DNA of 11,850 nt from Cyanobacteriota bacterium. Lineage in GTDB: Bacteria > Cyanobacteriota > Cyanobacteriia > Phormidesmidales > Phormidesmidaceae. The stretch covers positions 1 through 11,850 of the forward strand of contig JAIXUR010000616.1 of assembly GCA_027483425.1 (NCBI GenBank), read 5' to 3'. Each line of letters begins with the position of its first letter. The first letter of the stretch is position 1. Under the pieces are notes generated by a model. The model saw nothing but the letters and a program-made list of their open reading frames with translations, ran no database searches and was not told the origin of the DNA. Shown one piece after another: positions 1 through 8,068 of the stretch. The position numbers and the translations under genes are program-made.

Positions 1-21
1 ACACCTGGCGACCAAGGGATT

Positions 22-56
22 CAGATCTCCGAGTTCTACAAGAACTCGGAGATCTG
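22..56. repeat. Perfect 16-bp hairpin with 3-nt loop, probably a dispersed cyanobacterial palindrome
   Basis: Bases 22-37 (CAGATCTCCGAGTTCT) are exactly complementary to bases 41-56, leaving a 3-base loop (ACA). It lies 22 bases past the stop codon of the minus-strand gene at 79-351. No T-tract follows on either strand, so it is not a textbook intrinsic terminator, though it may still end or stabilise that transcript. From memory, the sequence resembles a palindrome scattered through many cyanobacterial genomes (arms like CCCCGACTTCTT / AAGAAGTCGGGG followed by ATCTG). That resemblance is unverified. What is certain is the perfect dyad. Confidence 0.75.
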
Positions 57-78
57 GCTGAGTGAACAGCTCACCCAC

Positions 79-351
79 CTACCCCTCAACCTCATCCGGC
101 GGCAGCTCCGGCGGCACGGAATCGAGCAAATTGGCCTTAGACTGCTTCAGGTCTTTCCACAACCGCTTAATTTGGTCGTAGGCCTCATGGGACGACATCT
201 TGCCCCCGGTTTCCAGATTGCACACAAAGGAAACCCGCTGGGCAAACTCCTGTAGGTTAGCGTTAAAGGCCAGCTGCTGAGGAGTAAACTCGCCCCAGTA
301 CTTGCTGCGCGGAAACAGAAAATTTTCTTTGGCAGGTTGGTTGTCTGTCAT
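79..351 (-). CDS. Small conserved cyanobacterial protein of unknown function (DUF7219-like)
   Basis: A 90-residue soluble protein with ATG start and TAG stop, with no signal peptide or membrane segment. The central part, from the FLFPRSKYWGEFTPQQLAFN stretch (residues 11-30) through the single Cys near residue 44 to the IKRLWKDLK helix (about residues 61-69), looks like a compact, mostly helical domain. The tail after residue 77 is acidic and proline-rich and probably disordered. I recognise it as a short protein family widespread in cyanobacteria, which I believe is catalogued as DUF7219; the accession is from memory. No biochemical role is known to me. It is divergent from the hydrolase at 654, with about 300 bases between them. 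No Shine-Dalgarno is visible just before the ATG, which is common in cyanobacteria. The start is supported because conserved-looking sequence begins within ten residues of it. Confidence 0.85.
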   Translation of the reverse strand: MTDNQPAKENFLFPRSKYWGEFTPQQLAFNANLQEFAQRVSFVCNLETGGKMSSHEAYDQIKRLWKDLKQSKANLLDSVPPELPPDEVEG

Positions 352-653
352 GGCACCAGCGGATGGAAGGCACAGTTATCCATATTAACAGTAGACAAGT
401 TTTGGGCGATTGAGGCCAAGCCAAGGGGGCAATGTCGTCTACAACACCAAACCGGTGGCCGATCGCGACCTTGGGGCCGCTGAGCGCAAAGAAACTTGAC
501 GATCAAACCCCACCAGTCGGGGGGAGCGTCGTCTAGATTAAGTTAACCCACAGAGAAAATTTGGGTACAGTGAGGCCATGGCGACCCCTGATCGCAGCGT
601 TGCCTGTACCTGTTTTTCGGGTTTTGCTTCCCGGCCCTAGAGATCTCCCCATC
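352..653. other. Divergent intergenic region between the small protein gene and the hydrolase gene
   Basis: This 302-base stretch holds the 5' sides of two divergent genes. It contains an interrupted dyad, GACGA (498-502) with TCGTC (529-533), enclosing CCCC (508-511) with GGGG (519-522). That could fold in the leader of the hydrolase transcript or act as a binding site. No convincing -35/-10 pair for the plus strand was found: TTGACG at 496-501 has no -10 at the usual distance. The hydrolase frame is open back to a TTG at 561, but codons in 561-653 (AGG, AGA, CGA, CCT, CTT) are unlike the strongly G/C-ending codons of the gene body, so I treat this part as untranslated. Confidence 0.5.
382..390 (-). 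promoter_or_regulatory. Possible extended -10 element for the 79-351 gene
   Basis: On the minus strand this reads TGTTAATAT: a TGn extension followed by TAATAT, which matches 4 of 6 positions of TATAAT. There is no good -35 hexamer at 16-18 bases. Transcription would begin near 375, giving a leader of about 24 bases. This is weak and based only on the sequence match. Confidence 0.25.
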
Positions 654-2579
654 GTGCGTTCTACAGTGGTCTGCTTCCGAGGTTTACCTGCTCCTATCCG
701 GCTTTGGCGGTGGGGCCAAGGGGCCGCGCTGGCGGCTGCTTTGGTCGGGATGGGTGGACTGTTTGCCCCGGCGGCCCCGGCGGCGGAGTCGATCACGGTG
801 CAGCTGGGGCGGCTCTCCCAAACCGTGAGTCTGCACGATTTGCAGGGGTTTGTCGCCACCGGAGAAGCCCAGGGCTCGCTGCAGCTGTATCGCCCTCTGC
901 TCAACCCCAGCCTGCGGGAATCGTTGCAGAGCCAGATCGCCCTCGACCCCCAGGTGGGCCAGGTGATCCTAGACGAATTGCTGACCACACCGGGCGGCTC
1001 GCAGCTGCTAGAAACCCTGCGGGCGATCGCCCCTAACCTGGCCGCGACCGATCTGCGGGTCACCCTAGAACAGGCCTCCCGCTCAGAAACGGGGCTGACC
1101 CTGCTGAGCATTTTGCAGGCTATGCCCCAGGACACCCTCGAGATCAACGTAGGTACCCTGCTAACCCTGGCCTCCCAGTTTCGCCTGGCCCAGATGGAAA
1201 GCCAAGCCCTGGGTCGGGTTCTACGCCAGGCCCCCGAGCCCGACCCCGCTGAACAGATGCCGCTGCTGGGCACCGATCCCTTTTCCACCGGCCCCTCTGA
1301 GGTCGAAAAATGGGAGCTGGTGCTGCACGACTCCAGCCGCGATCGCAGCATTCCCGTCGATATCTACTGGAGCCTAGACACCCACGGCCCCCTGGTGATT
1401 ATCTCCCACGGCTTTGGGGCCGATCGGCGTTTCTTTGGCTACCTGGCTGAGCACCTGGCCTCCCATGGGCTGACGGTGGTGGCGGTAGAGCACCCCGGCA
1501 GCAACGTGGCTGCCCTGCTGTCGCTGCCCGAGGATGACCTCTCCAAAACCGCCTCCCAGAGCCGAATTTTGCCCGCCACCGAGTTCCTCGATCGGCCCCG
1601 CGACATCAGCTATGTGCTCGACCGTATGGAGAAGCTCAACAATTACTCCTACAGCCTGCGCGATCGCCTCAACACCCACCAGGTCACCTTCATTGGCCAT
1701 TCCCTCGGGGGCTACACGGGGTTGGCCCTGGCCGGGGCCGCCCTCGATCTGCGATCGCTCGATGCCTACTGCCAAACCCTCAGCCCGGTCAAGGTGTCCC
1801 CCGCCGACTGGCTCCAATGTGCGGCCCTCGATTTGCCGGTCAAATACGCCAACCTGCGCGACGATCGCATTACCCAGCTGATTGTGGCCAACCCCCTCAC
1901 CGGCCTGCTCTTTGGCGAAGCCGGACTGAGCCGGGTGCGGGTACCCACCCTGATGCTAGCGGGCACCCATGACACCGTCACCCCTATGGCCGGTCAGCAG
2001 CTGCGGCCCTTTATGCAGCTGCCCGAGGGCAAACGCCTGATTACCGTCGTAGGCGGTTCGCACCTGAGCGTCGGCGACCCCAACAATCTCAACGGCGATC
2101 TGGGCCACATTCCCTTCATGGCCGAGCTGCCCAATGCCACCACCGCACCCCTGAGAATATTCTTCCAGGGGGTGAGTTTGAGCTTTGTGATGCAGCAAAC
2201 CTCGGAGGCCCACGCCTACGCCCCGGCCCTCAGCCCCACCATGGCCCACGCCTTTTCAACCCCCGATGTATCGCTGCGCCTCAGCGAAACCGTGCCCGAG
2301 GGGCTGGTCACCTGGTCTCGCCTCAGCCCAGCGACGCTCCACCACCAGGAGGGGCTGATCAGCTACCTGCCCTCGCTGCTGCACCTGGAGACCGTGGCCA
2401 TTCAAGACCAGATGCAGGCGTTGTATCACCAGATGGTCGCCTACCTGCGCACCACCCCCTCCCCCCTCACGACCCTGTACTGGCCGCGCCCGGTGTCAGG
2501 TTGGTCCAAAACCAATCCCCAGGGGCTAACGCCCATGCAGGCTAATCGCCCCACCCCCAGTCGGGCCACCCCCCAGTAG
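654..2579 (+). CDS. Exported alpha/beta hydrolase with N-terminal DUF1400 region (PAF-acetylhydrolase/lipase-like)
   Basis: Numbering is from the GTG at 654 (641 residues). Residues 1-44 look like a signal peptide: basic RLWRW, a hydrophobic AALAAALVGMGG core, then APAAPAA before ESITVQ, so the mature protein is probably periplasmic or outside the cell. Residues 45 to about 175 resemble DUF1400, a helical domain found in cyanobacteria before hydrolase folds. The hydrolase fold starts near residue 220. It shows an HGFGAD oxyanion loop at H252, the nucleophile elbow GHSLGG with Ser350, a THD motif with Asp440, and GGSH with His470: a complete Ser-Asp-His triad. Substrate is unknown; lipids or esters are likely for this PAF-acetylhydrolase-like group. 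The frame is open back to TTG 561, but that start would give a 75-residue leader with atypical codons; GTG 666 is another option. About 170 residues follow the catalytic His, longer than a bare fold needs. It lies 123 bases before the tamB-like gene. Confidence 0.85.
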   Translation: MRSTVVCFRGLPAPIRLWRWGQGAALAAALVGMGGLFAPAAPAAESITVQLGRLSQTVSLHDLQGFVATGEAQGSLQLYRPLLNPSLRESLQSQIALDPQVGQVILDELLTTPGGSQLLETLRAIAPNLAATDLRVTLEQASRSETGLTLLSILQAMPQDTLEINVGTLLTLASQFRLAQMESQALGRVLRQAPEPDPAEQMPLLGTDPFSTGPSEVEKWELVLHDSSRDRSIPVDIYWSLDTHGPLVIISHGFGADRRFFGYLAEHLASHGLTVVAVEHPGSNVAALLSLPEDDLSKTASQSRILPATEFLDRPRDISYVLDRMEKLNNYSYSLRDRLNTHQVTFIGHSLGGYTGLALAGAALDLRSLDAYCQTLSPVKVSPADWLQCAALDLPVKYANLRDDRITQLIVANPLTGLLFGEAGLSRVRVPTLMLAGTHDTVTPMAGQQLRPFMQLPEGKRLITVVGGSHLSVGDPNNLNGDLGHIPFMAELPNATTAPLRIFFQGVSLSFVMQQTSEAHAYAPALSPTMAHAFSTPDVSLRLSETVPEGLVTWSRLSPATLHHQEGLISYLPSLLHLETVAIQDQMQALYHQMVAYLRTTPSPLTTLYWPRPVSGWSKTNPQGLTPMQANRPTPSRATPQ

Positions 2580-2702
2580 GGCTACCAGCCTGTCCCTAAG
2601 CCTTGTCCCCAGAGGTATTCAAACCTTAACCCTTGGGGTAAAGTTAAAACATTCTTGCCACTAGCCCCGTGCTCAGGCATTAATGGAACGGCCAATTCCG
2701 CT

Positions 2703-5700
2703 ATGGCTCATGGGTCTTCACCGAATACTGATTTACAAGCCCCGGCCCCTCGGCGACGGTGGCTCAGGGCCCTGGCCCTGGTGGGGAGTGGCCTAGCCCT
2801 CGGTGGCCTAGGGCTGGGCTGGTGGGGCTACCAGATTGCCCGCCGCGAAATCCCCCCGTTTTTACAGAGCAAACTCAGCGATGCCCTGGGTCGCCCCCTC
2901 AAGGTAGGCGAGTTTGAGCGCTTTAGCCCCACCGGGGTACGGCTGGGCCCCTCCATTCTGCCCCCCACCGAAGACGACTTCTCCTGGATGAAGGCCAAGG
3001 CCCTGGAGGTCAGCTTTAATCCCCTAGAGCTGTTGTTTACCCGCACCCTGCGGCCCAGCGTCGTCTTTGAGGAGCCCGAGGTAGCCCTCAAGCAGGGGTT
3101 TGACGGCAAATGGCGGCTCCAGCCGCCCCAGTCGGTGGGAACGCAAGGGTTCTTTAAAACCGAACTTCGCAGCCTGCAAATTCGCAATGCCAATCTGGTC
3201 ATTGGCCCGATCTCCCGCTCCTCGATCGTGGAGGTACCGGAGGGGGTGACCAGCGCCACCCTGGTACTACTCCAGAACGTCAACCTACGGATACGGTTCA
3301 GCGGTGCTGACAACCAAACCGCCGCCCTGGTAGTGGGGGGACGCCTCAACAACGGGGCCTTTCAACTGCGCGGCGAAGGGCAGATCGACACCCGCCAGCT
3401 CAATCTGGCGGTGCAGGCCCAGCAGTTGCCCATTGAGTCGATCAATCCGCTCTTGGGGGGCAGCGTTTTTGTGCGCAATGGGCTGGTGTCCTCCAACCTC
3501 GACCTGCGGTTTCGCCCCGAGGCCAGCGATCCCCTCACCGTCAAGGGCACCGCCCGGCTGCGCAACGGCGACATTGTCATTACCGACCTACCGTCACCGC
3601 TGCAAGCCATCAACGGCACCATGGTCTTCAATGGGGTCGGCGGCAGCCTGGAGCATAGCTCCCTTAAGTTTGGCCCCATTCTGGTCAAGGCGGAGGGCAG
3701 CGTAGATGCCAGGGACGGCCATGATCTGGCGATCACCATTCCCGACGTCAGCCTGGCCCAGGTGGCCGAGGCCTTTGCCCAAACCCTGCCGGTGGAGGCC
3801 GCCGGGCGCTTTCGGGTCAATACCCGCATCACCGGGCCCCTGCGCGAACCTCAGGTGGCGGGCGATCTGGCTAACCTGGGGCTAGTCCAGATCGATCGCC
3901 TGGGGCTAGGGGCCCTGACCGCCCGGTTCGGGGCTAACCTCGACGGGGCCACCCTCCACCAGGCCACCCTACGTCCGGTGACCGGCGGCACCGTCACCGC
4001 CCAGGGGCAGGCGGTCTTGAACCCAGGCCAACGCCCCCCGGATCTAACCCTGACCGCCCAAACCGACCTCCCCCTCGACGGCCTGGCCGATCTCTACGAC
4101 CTGCCCCTGCCAGATCCCTGGCGCTTGGGGCCGCTGCGGGCTGACGCCCGGATTGCGGGTACCCCCGCCGATCTGCGCGGGCAGGCCACCTGGCAGCTGC
4201 CCCAGTCAACCTTTCCAGGCCGGGGGCGGGTGAGCTACGCCCAGGGCCTGGTGCAGGCCACCGAAACCCTGTTTCAAGTGGGGGAAGGCACCCTCCGCGC
4301 CGCCGCCACCGCCGACCTGGGCCGCCGGGCCTGGCAGGCCACCGCCACCGGCACAGAACTGGGTCTGGCCCTGGTCTCGCCCCAGTTGCGGGGCACCCTG
4401 ACGACCGATCTCCAGGCCTCGGGTGCCCTCACCGCCCCCACCCCAGCGGACATTCGCGCCCAGGGGCAGGCCCGCTTCTCCCACGCGGTGCCCCTCGCGC
4501 TGGCCAGTCTCAACCTGGCCAGTCTGGACAGGCTCAACCTCGGGGGTATCGACCAGCTTCTGCCAGGCCCCCTCAGCACCCGCTTCGCCTGGACGGGGCA
4601 GCGACTGGCGATCGCAGAGGCCGTGACCCCCAATCTCGCCGCCCAGGGCAGCGTCGAGGTGCAGTTTCCCCCTGGAAGACCGCCCCAGATTGGCCCCTTT
4701 GACCTGGCGGCTCGGCTGTCGGAGATCGATCTAGCGATCGCCTACGGGCTGGTCAACGGCCCGGCCTGGCTACGGCCTAGGGGCCATCTGGCCTTTAACG
4801 GCACCCTGCGGGGCACCCTGGCCGATCCCCGCCTGGCGGGCACAGCGGGCCTGCGCCAGGTGGGGATCAACGACTTTACCCTGGTGGAGGCGGTCTCGGG
4901 GCCGGTGCAGGCGTCGCGATCGACGGGGGCCAGCGTTAATCTCACCGGCTCCACCGCGACGGGGCAGGGGGAGCAAATTGCGGCGGTTCTCGATCCTGAC
5001 CTGCGGCCCCGGTCCTTTCGCCTGGCCCGAGGCGAGTTTCTAGCCACAGGCCAGCGGCGGGGCAACCGCCTCGATGCCAACCTGCTCAATGCCGACCTGG
5101 CGGCCCTGGGGCTACGGCCCGTACCCAGGCCTGACCTGGGCATACTAGCGGGGCTGCTCAGCGCCACCGCCACGGTGGATCTAGCCGAGTTGACCAACCC
5201 GGCGATCGCCGCCCAGTTCACCCTCGATCGCCCTGGTCTGGGCACCATTCGGGGCGATCGCCTCAGCGGCCAGGTGCAGTACCGCGACGGCCTGGCCCTG
5301 CTCACCGGCGGGCAGTTGCAGGTGACCCCGACCACCCAGTTCATGGTCACCGGCAGCGGGCGGCTATTTCCCCAGTGGCAGGGCCAGGCCGAGATCACCA
5401 CCGCCGGAGCCGACTTCCAAGACCTGCTGGGGGCACTCAGTCTATACAGCTACGCTGACGTTGGTCGCCTGCTCAGCCCCGCCCCCCTGGGCCAGGCCGT
5501 CGATCTAGCCGTAGCCCCCGTGGGGGCACCCCAGGCTCCCCTGCTGGACCAGGCCGCCCTGGCTAGGGCAATGCGAGAGGCCCAGCAAGAGGGCGATCGC
5601 CAGCGAGACAGCGTTCTGCTCCCCGACCTCAACCAGCTCGAGGGCCGCGTGGTCGGTACCCTCGGGGTACAGGCCTCCAAAGCCGAGGGGCTAGCCGCCG

Positions 5701-7613
5701 ACTTTGAGTTCACCGGCCAAAACTGGGCCTGGGGCCGCTACGACTTCGACAACCAGTTCCTGGCTCGGGGTCAACTGCGCGACCAGGTGCTCTCCCTCGA
5801 CCCGGTCGAATTTCGGGCGGGGGATACCCGTCTGAGCCTGCTGGGGGATGTGTCCATGCAGGATTCCGCGCTCCAGGTGCGCGCCGAGCAGCTTCCCCTG
5901 ACGGCGGCGGCGACCTTACTGGAAGTGCCCTTCGCCGTAACCGGACTGCTTAACCTGAACGCCAACCTGACCGGGGCCTACACCAATCCCCACCTGAGGG
6001 GAGAGTTTGCCGTCGATGGGGCCAGCATTAACCAGCAGCCGATCCAGGAAATCAGCAGCACCTTCCAGTATGAAGAGGCCTACTTCAGCCTGGATGGTCG
6101 GGTGGTGGGGTCATCCCCAGAACCCCTCACCTTCTCGGGCACCGTACCCTACGCCCTGCCGTTTATGGCGGTACAGCCCCCTAGCGACCAACTTGATCTC
6201 AGGGCCACCCTCAAGGATGATGCCCTGTCCCTGGTAAATCTGTTTACCCCCCTGCTGGTCTGGGGCGGCGGCAACGCCAACATTGATGTCCGCCTTGGCG
6301 GCACCCTGCAACAACCCCTGGTGTCTGGGGTGGCCGCCTTTAACCAGGCCACCTTTAACAGTCCCATCCTCGATGCCTCCCTGGCCAGCCTGACTGGGGA
6401 TGTACAGTTCCAAGGCACCAAAATTCAGATTCCGTCGCTCCAGGGCACCCTATTCGACGGTGCCTTTGAGTTAAGCGGCGATCTACCCCTAGCGCCCAAG
6501 TACATTACCCCTGCGGATCAAGGCCTACGGCTGGCCCTAACGGATCTCGACTTTAACTTTGCCAACGAAGTTCGCAGTCATGTAGATGGGTACCTCACCG
6601 TCACCAATGCCCTACTCGCCCCCACGATTGGGGGCGACATGGTGCTCCAGAAGACCCAGATCGCCGTTGGGCCTCAGTTGAGCCAACTGGCCAACAGGCT
6701 GGTCGTCAATCCTGGGGTTGGGGTCATTCTGGACGCGATTAAAACCTCCCTGACCCAGGTGACCGACGTTTTCCCCGTTCAGGTTGACGACCTACGCCTC
6801 ACCCTAGAACCCGCTACGGTCAAAGCGCTCCCCGTGTTTTCCTTCGATATGGCGGGAGCCTTAGCCATCAGTGGCTCAGTTCCGGGTCTCTATGCCGATG
6901 GTAGCCTCCATCTCCAAGACGGCTGGATCAACACCGTTACCGCTGAGTTTTTCCTCGAACCAGGCCGCGACAATGTGGTTCTGTTCAAACCGGAATACAA
7001 ACTAGATCCCTACCTAGATGTGGTGCTAGGGGCTAGCATCCCGCTTCAGCGCAGCTACAGCATCAACCCAGTCAATACCACCATGGGGTCGGCAGAAATT
7101 CCCGTGATCAACCCCCTGGGGAGCAACACCGTGTTTGACGAACTGCGCATTGAGGCCCAGGTCAAGGGGCCGATCAGCCAGCTGTTCGACAATCTGGAAT
7201 TGACCAGCAACCCACCCTACTCCGAAGCCCAGCTGCTGGGCATGGTGAGTGGGGGCTATCTGTCGGATCTGGGCGGGGTCGAACCGGCGCTGGCCCTGGG
7301 GTCTAATCTGCTCGGGGCCCTCACCGCCAATGCCCAAGATTCCATTGGCGATGCCCTCGGGCTCAGGCGTTTTCGATTAAGCGCGTCTACGATCGCCCCC
7401 TCCGACGCTGGAGACACCCTGGGCTATGGCGTGGGCGCCAACGTAGCCATTACCCAAAACTTCTCGGCTAGCCTGATCCAAATCTTGAACCAAAACCAGC
7501 CCATCCAGTTCAACACCCGCTACCGCATCGACGATAACTGGGGCCTGGGAGGGTCGAGCAACCTCAACAATAATCACCAGGTGTTTGTGGAATACCGGGT
7601 CAACTTTCGGTAA
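2703..7613 (+). CDS. tamB: TamB-like (DUF490) translocation and assembly module / Tic236-type protein
   Basis: A 1,636-residue protein counted from ATG 2703. A basic RRRWLR segment and one membrane helix (about residues 20-43) anchor it in the inner membrane, followed by an AsmA/TamB-like start (GRPLKVGEFERF, about 63-74). The rest is long beta-repeat sequence. A recurring motif of the form G-x-L-x-x-P-x-hydrophobic-x-G appears near residues 376, 699, 1088 and 1196, as expected for the grooved beta-taco fold of TamB relatives. The C-terminal TamB (DUF490) region includes NPPYSEAQLLG at about 1503-1513 and ends in VEYRVNFR. TamB-family proteins span the envelope and are implicated in phospholipid transport to, and protein assembly in, the outer membrane. 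The chloroplast import protein Tic236 is a known relative. A charged helical stretch (AALARAMREAQQEGDRQRD, about residues 948-966) interrupts the beta pattern and looks like a linker. The frame extends to a TTG at 2655, but the ATG gives a normal N-terminus. No clear terminator separates it from the hydrolase. Confidence 0.93.
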   Translation: MAHGSSPNTDLQAPAPRRRWLRALALVGSGLALGGLGLGWWGYQIARREIPPFLQSKLSDALGRPLKVGEFERFSPTGVRLGPSILPPTEDDFSWMKAKALEVSFNPLELLFTRTLRPSVVFEEPEVALKQGFDGKWRLQPPQSVGTQGFFKTELRSLQIRNANLVIGPISRSSIVEVPEGVTSATLVLLQNVNLRIRFSGADNQTAALVVGGRLNNGAFQLRGEGQIDTRQLNLAVQAQQLPIESINPLLGGSVFVRNGLVSSNLDLRFRPEASDPLTVKGTARLRNGDIVITDLPSPLQAINGTMVFNGVGGSLEHSSLKFGPILVKAEGSVDARDGHDLAITIPDVSLAQVAEAFAQTLPVEAAGRFRVNTRITGPLREPQVAGDLANLGLVQIDRLGLGALTARFGANLDGATLHQATLRPVTGGTVTAQGQAVLNPGQRPPDLTLTAQTDLPLDGLADLYDLPLPDPWRLGPLRADARIAGTPADLRGQATWQLPQSTFPGRGRVSYAQGLVQATETLFQVGEGTLRAAATADLGRRAWQATATGTELGLALVSPQLRGTLTTDLQASGALTAPTPADIRAQGQARFSHAVPLALASLNLASLDRLNLGGIDQLLPGPLSTRFAWTGQRLAIAEAVTPNLAAQGSVEVQFPPGRPPQIGPFDLAARLSEIDLAIAYGLVNGPAWLRPRGHLAFNGTLRGTLADPRLAGTAGLRQVGINDFTLVEAVSGPVQASRSTGASVNLTGSTATGQGEQIAAVLDPDLRPRSFRLARGEFLATGQRRGNRLDANLLNADLAALGLRPVPRPDLGILAGLLSATATVDLAELTNPAIAAQFTLDRPGLGTIRGDRLSGQVQYRDGLALLTGGQLQVTPTTQFMVTGSGRLFPQWQGQAEITTAGADFQDLLGALSLYSYADVGRLLSPAPLGQAVDLAVAPVGAPQAPLLDQAALARAMREAQQEGDRQRDSVLLPDLNQLEGRVVGTLGVQASKAEGLAADFEFTGQNWAWGRYDFDNQFLARGQLRDQVLSLDPVEFRAGDTRLSLLGDVSMQDSALQVRAEQLPLTAAATLLEVPFAVTGLLNLNANLTGAYTNPHLRGEFAVDGASINQQPIQEISSTFQYEEAYFSLDGRVVGSSPEPLTFSGTVPYALPFMAVQPPSDQLDLRATLKDDALSLVNLFTPLLVWGGGNANIDVRLGGTLQQPLVSGVAAFNQATFNSPILDASLASLTGDVQFQGTKIQIPSLQGTLFDGAFELSGDLPLAPKYITPADQGLRLALTDLDFNFANEVRSHVDGYLTVTNALLAPTIGGDMVLQKTQIAVGPQLSQLANRLVVNPGVGVILDAIKTSLTQVTDVFPVQVDDLRLTLEPATVKALPVFSFDMAGALAISGSVPGLYADGSLHLQDGWINTVTAEFFLEPGRDNVVLFKPEYKLDPYLDVVLGASIPLQRSYSINPVNTTMGSAEIPVINPLGSNTVFDELRIEAQVKGPISQLFDNLELTSNPPYSEAQLLGMVSGGYLSDLGGVEPALALGSNLLGALTANAQDSIGDALGLRRFRLSASTIAPSDAGDTLGYGVGANVAITQNFSASLIQILNQNQPIQFNTRYRIDDNWGLGGSSNLNNNHQVFVEYRVNFR

Positions 7614-7762
7614 CGTTTTTCAATAACGTTTGCAACGCCTTGTCACCGGCAACCAAAATTAGTGCGGCGATCAACAATAATGGAGTAACAACCGTTACGG
7701 CCCCCAGAACGGCTGTGGCAAATAATGAGCTAAATGGGGCATATTGAATTAGCTCTCCGCGA

Positions 7763-7844
7763 CCAGGCTGCCACCTAGGTTCACCCGAAACTCTTCACCG
7801 TGTCCCTAGGCAGCAATACCTGGACAGCGCTAGCTCTACCTAGG
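7763..7844. repeat. Cluster of three CCTAGG palindromes within an imperfect inverted repeat
   Basis: CCTAGG occurs at 7774-7779, 7805-7810 and 7839-7844. The first two sit inside a larger imperfect dyad. CCAG (7763-7766) can pair with CTGG (7820-7823), GCTG (7767-7770) with CAGC (7811-7814), and CCTAGG with CCTAGG, with small bulges and a 25-base loop. The first and third copies share ACCTAGG followed by TTCACC or GTGACC. This lies directly upstream of the small gene at 7856, so it may be leader structure or an operator. The rest of the 7614-7855 gap is AT-richer than its neighbours and holds a direct repeat of TAACGTTT (7611-7618 and 7624-7631), but no terminator or promoter I can defend. 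Confidence 0.45.
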
Positions 7845-7855
7845 GTGACCATCCT

Positions 7856-8044
7856 ATGAAAAACCGCTGCTTGCCCACCTGCCTCATTGTTAGAAATGTC
7901 TGCCTGGTGATGACCCTGATTGCCGGTAGCGTCATTGTGGCCGCCGAACTGGAGGCCTCAGCCAACCAGCAAAAACAAAAGGCTGAGGCTCTGCAGCGAC
8001 TGTTTGTCTACCAGGTCATGCTGAACGTAGACCAGCAGCCGTAA
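7856..8044 (+). CDS. Small putative secreted or membrane-anchored protein, unknown function
   Basis: A 62-residue reading frame that I do not recognise. Residues 8-30 form a hydrophobic stretch (CLIVRNVCLVMTLIAGSVIVAA) after MKNRCLPT, so it could be a signal peptide or a single membrane anchor. The remaining 30 or so residues (QQKQKAEALQRLF) are Gln/Lys/Glu/Ala-rich and helical. It has three Cys within the first 17 residues. Evidence that it is real: codons end mostly in G or C like its neighbours, and GGTGA sits about eight bases before the ATG, which can pair with the UCACC part of the 16S tail. It is followed 24 bases later by the TfoX-domain gene on the same strand. A chance frame of this length cannot be excluded. 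Confidence 0.5.
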   Translation: MKNRCLPTCLIVRNVCLVMTLIAGSVIVAAELEASANQQKQKAEALQRLFVYQVMLNVDQQP

Positions 8045-8068
8045 TCTCCAACGGAATGTCCATGACCT

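Noticed and set aside
533..1351. Long open frame of 272 codons on the minus strand, overlapping the hydrolase gene
   Set aside because: It is antisense to a gene with a complete catalytic triad. Its translation is rich in Arg, Ser and Trp with no recognisable motif, as expected for a GC-rich shadow frame.
2625..2643. Possible terminator hairpin between the hydrolase and tamB-like genes
   Set aside because: CTTAACCC and GGGTAAAG pair at 7 of 8 positions around a 3-base loop, but the stem is short and AT-rich and no T-tract follows.
2655..2702. Upstream TTG start giving 16 extra residues to the TamB-like protein
   Set aside because: The in-frame ATG at 2703 gives a normal short N-terminus before RRRW and the membrane helix. 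The extra residues (MPLAPCSGINGTANSA) look unrelated, and no Shine-Dalgarno precedes the TTG.
4742..5401. Open frame of 219 codons on the minus strand inside the TamB-like gene
   Set aside because: It has low-complexity Arg/Ser/Pro-rich translation and lies wholly within a clear beta-repeat coding region. Several similar shadow frames occur along 2828-6421 and 7026-7577.
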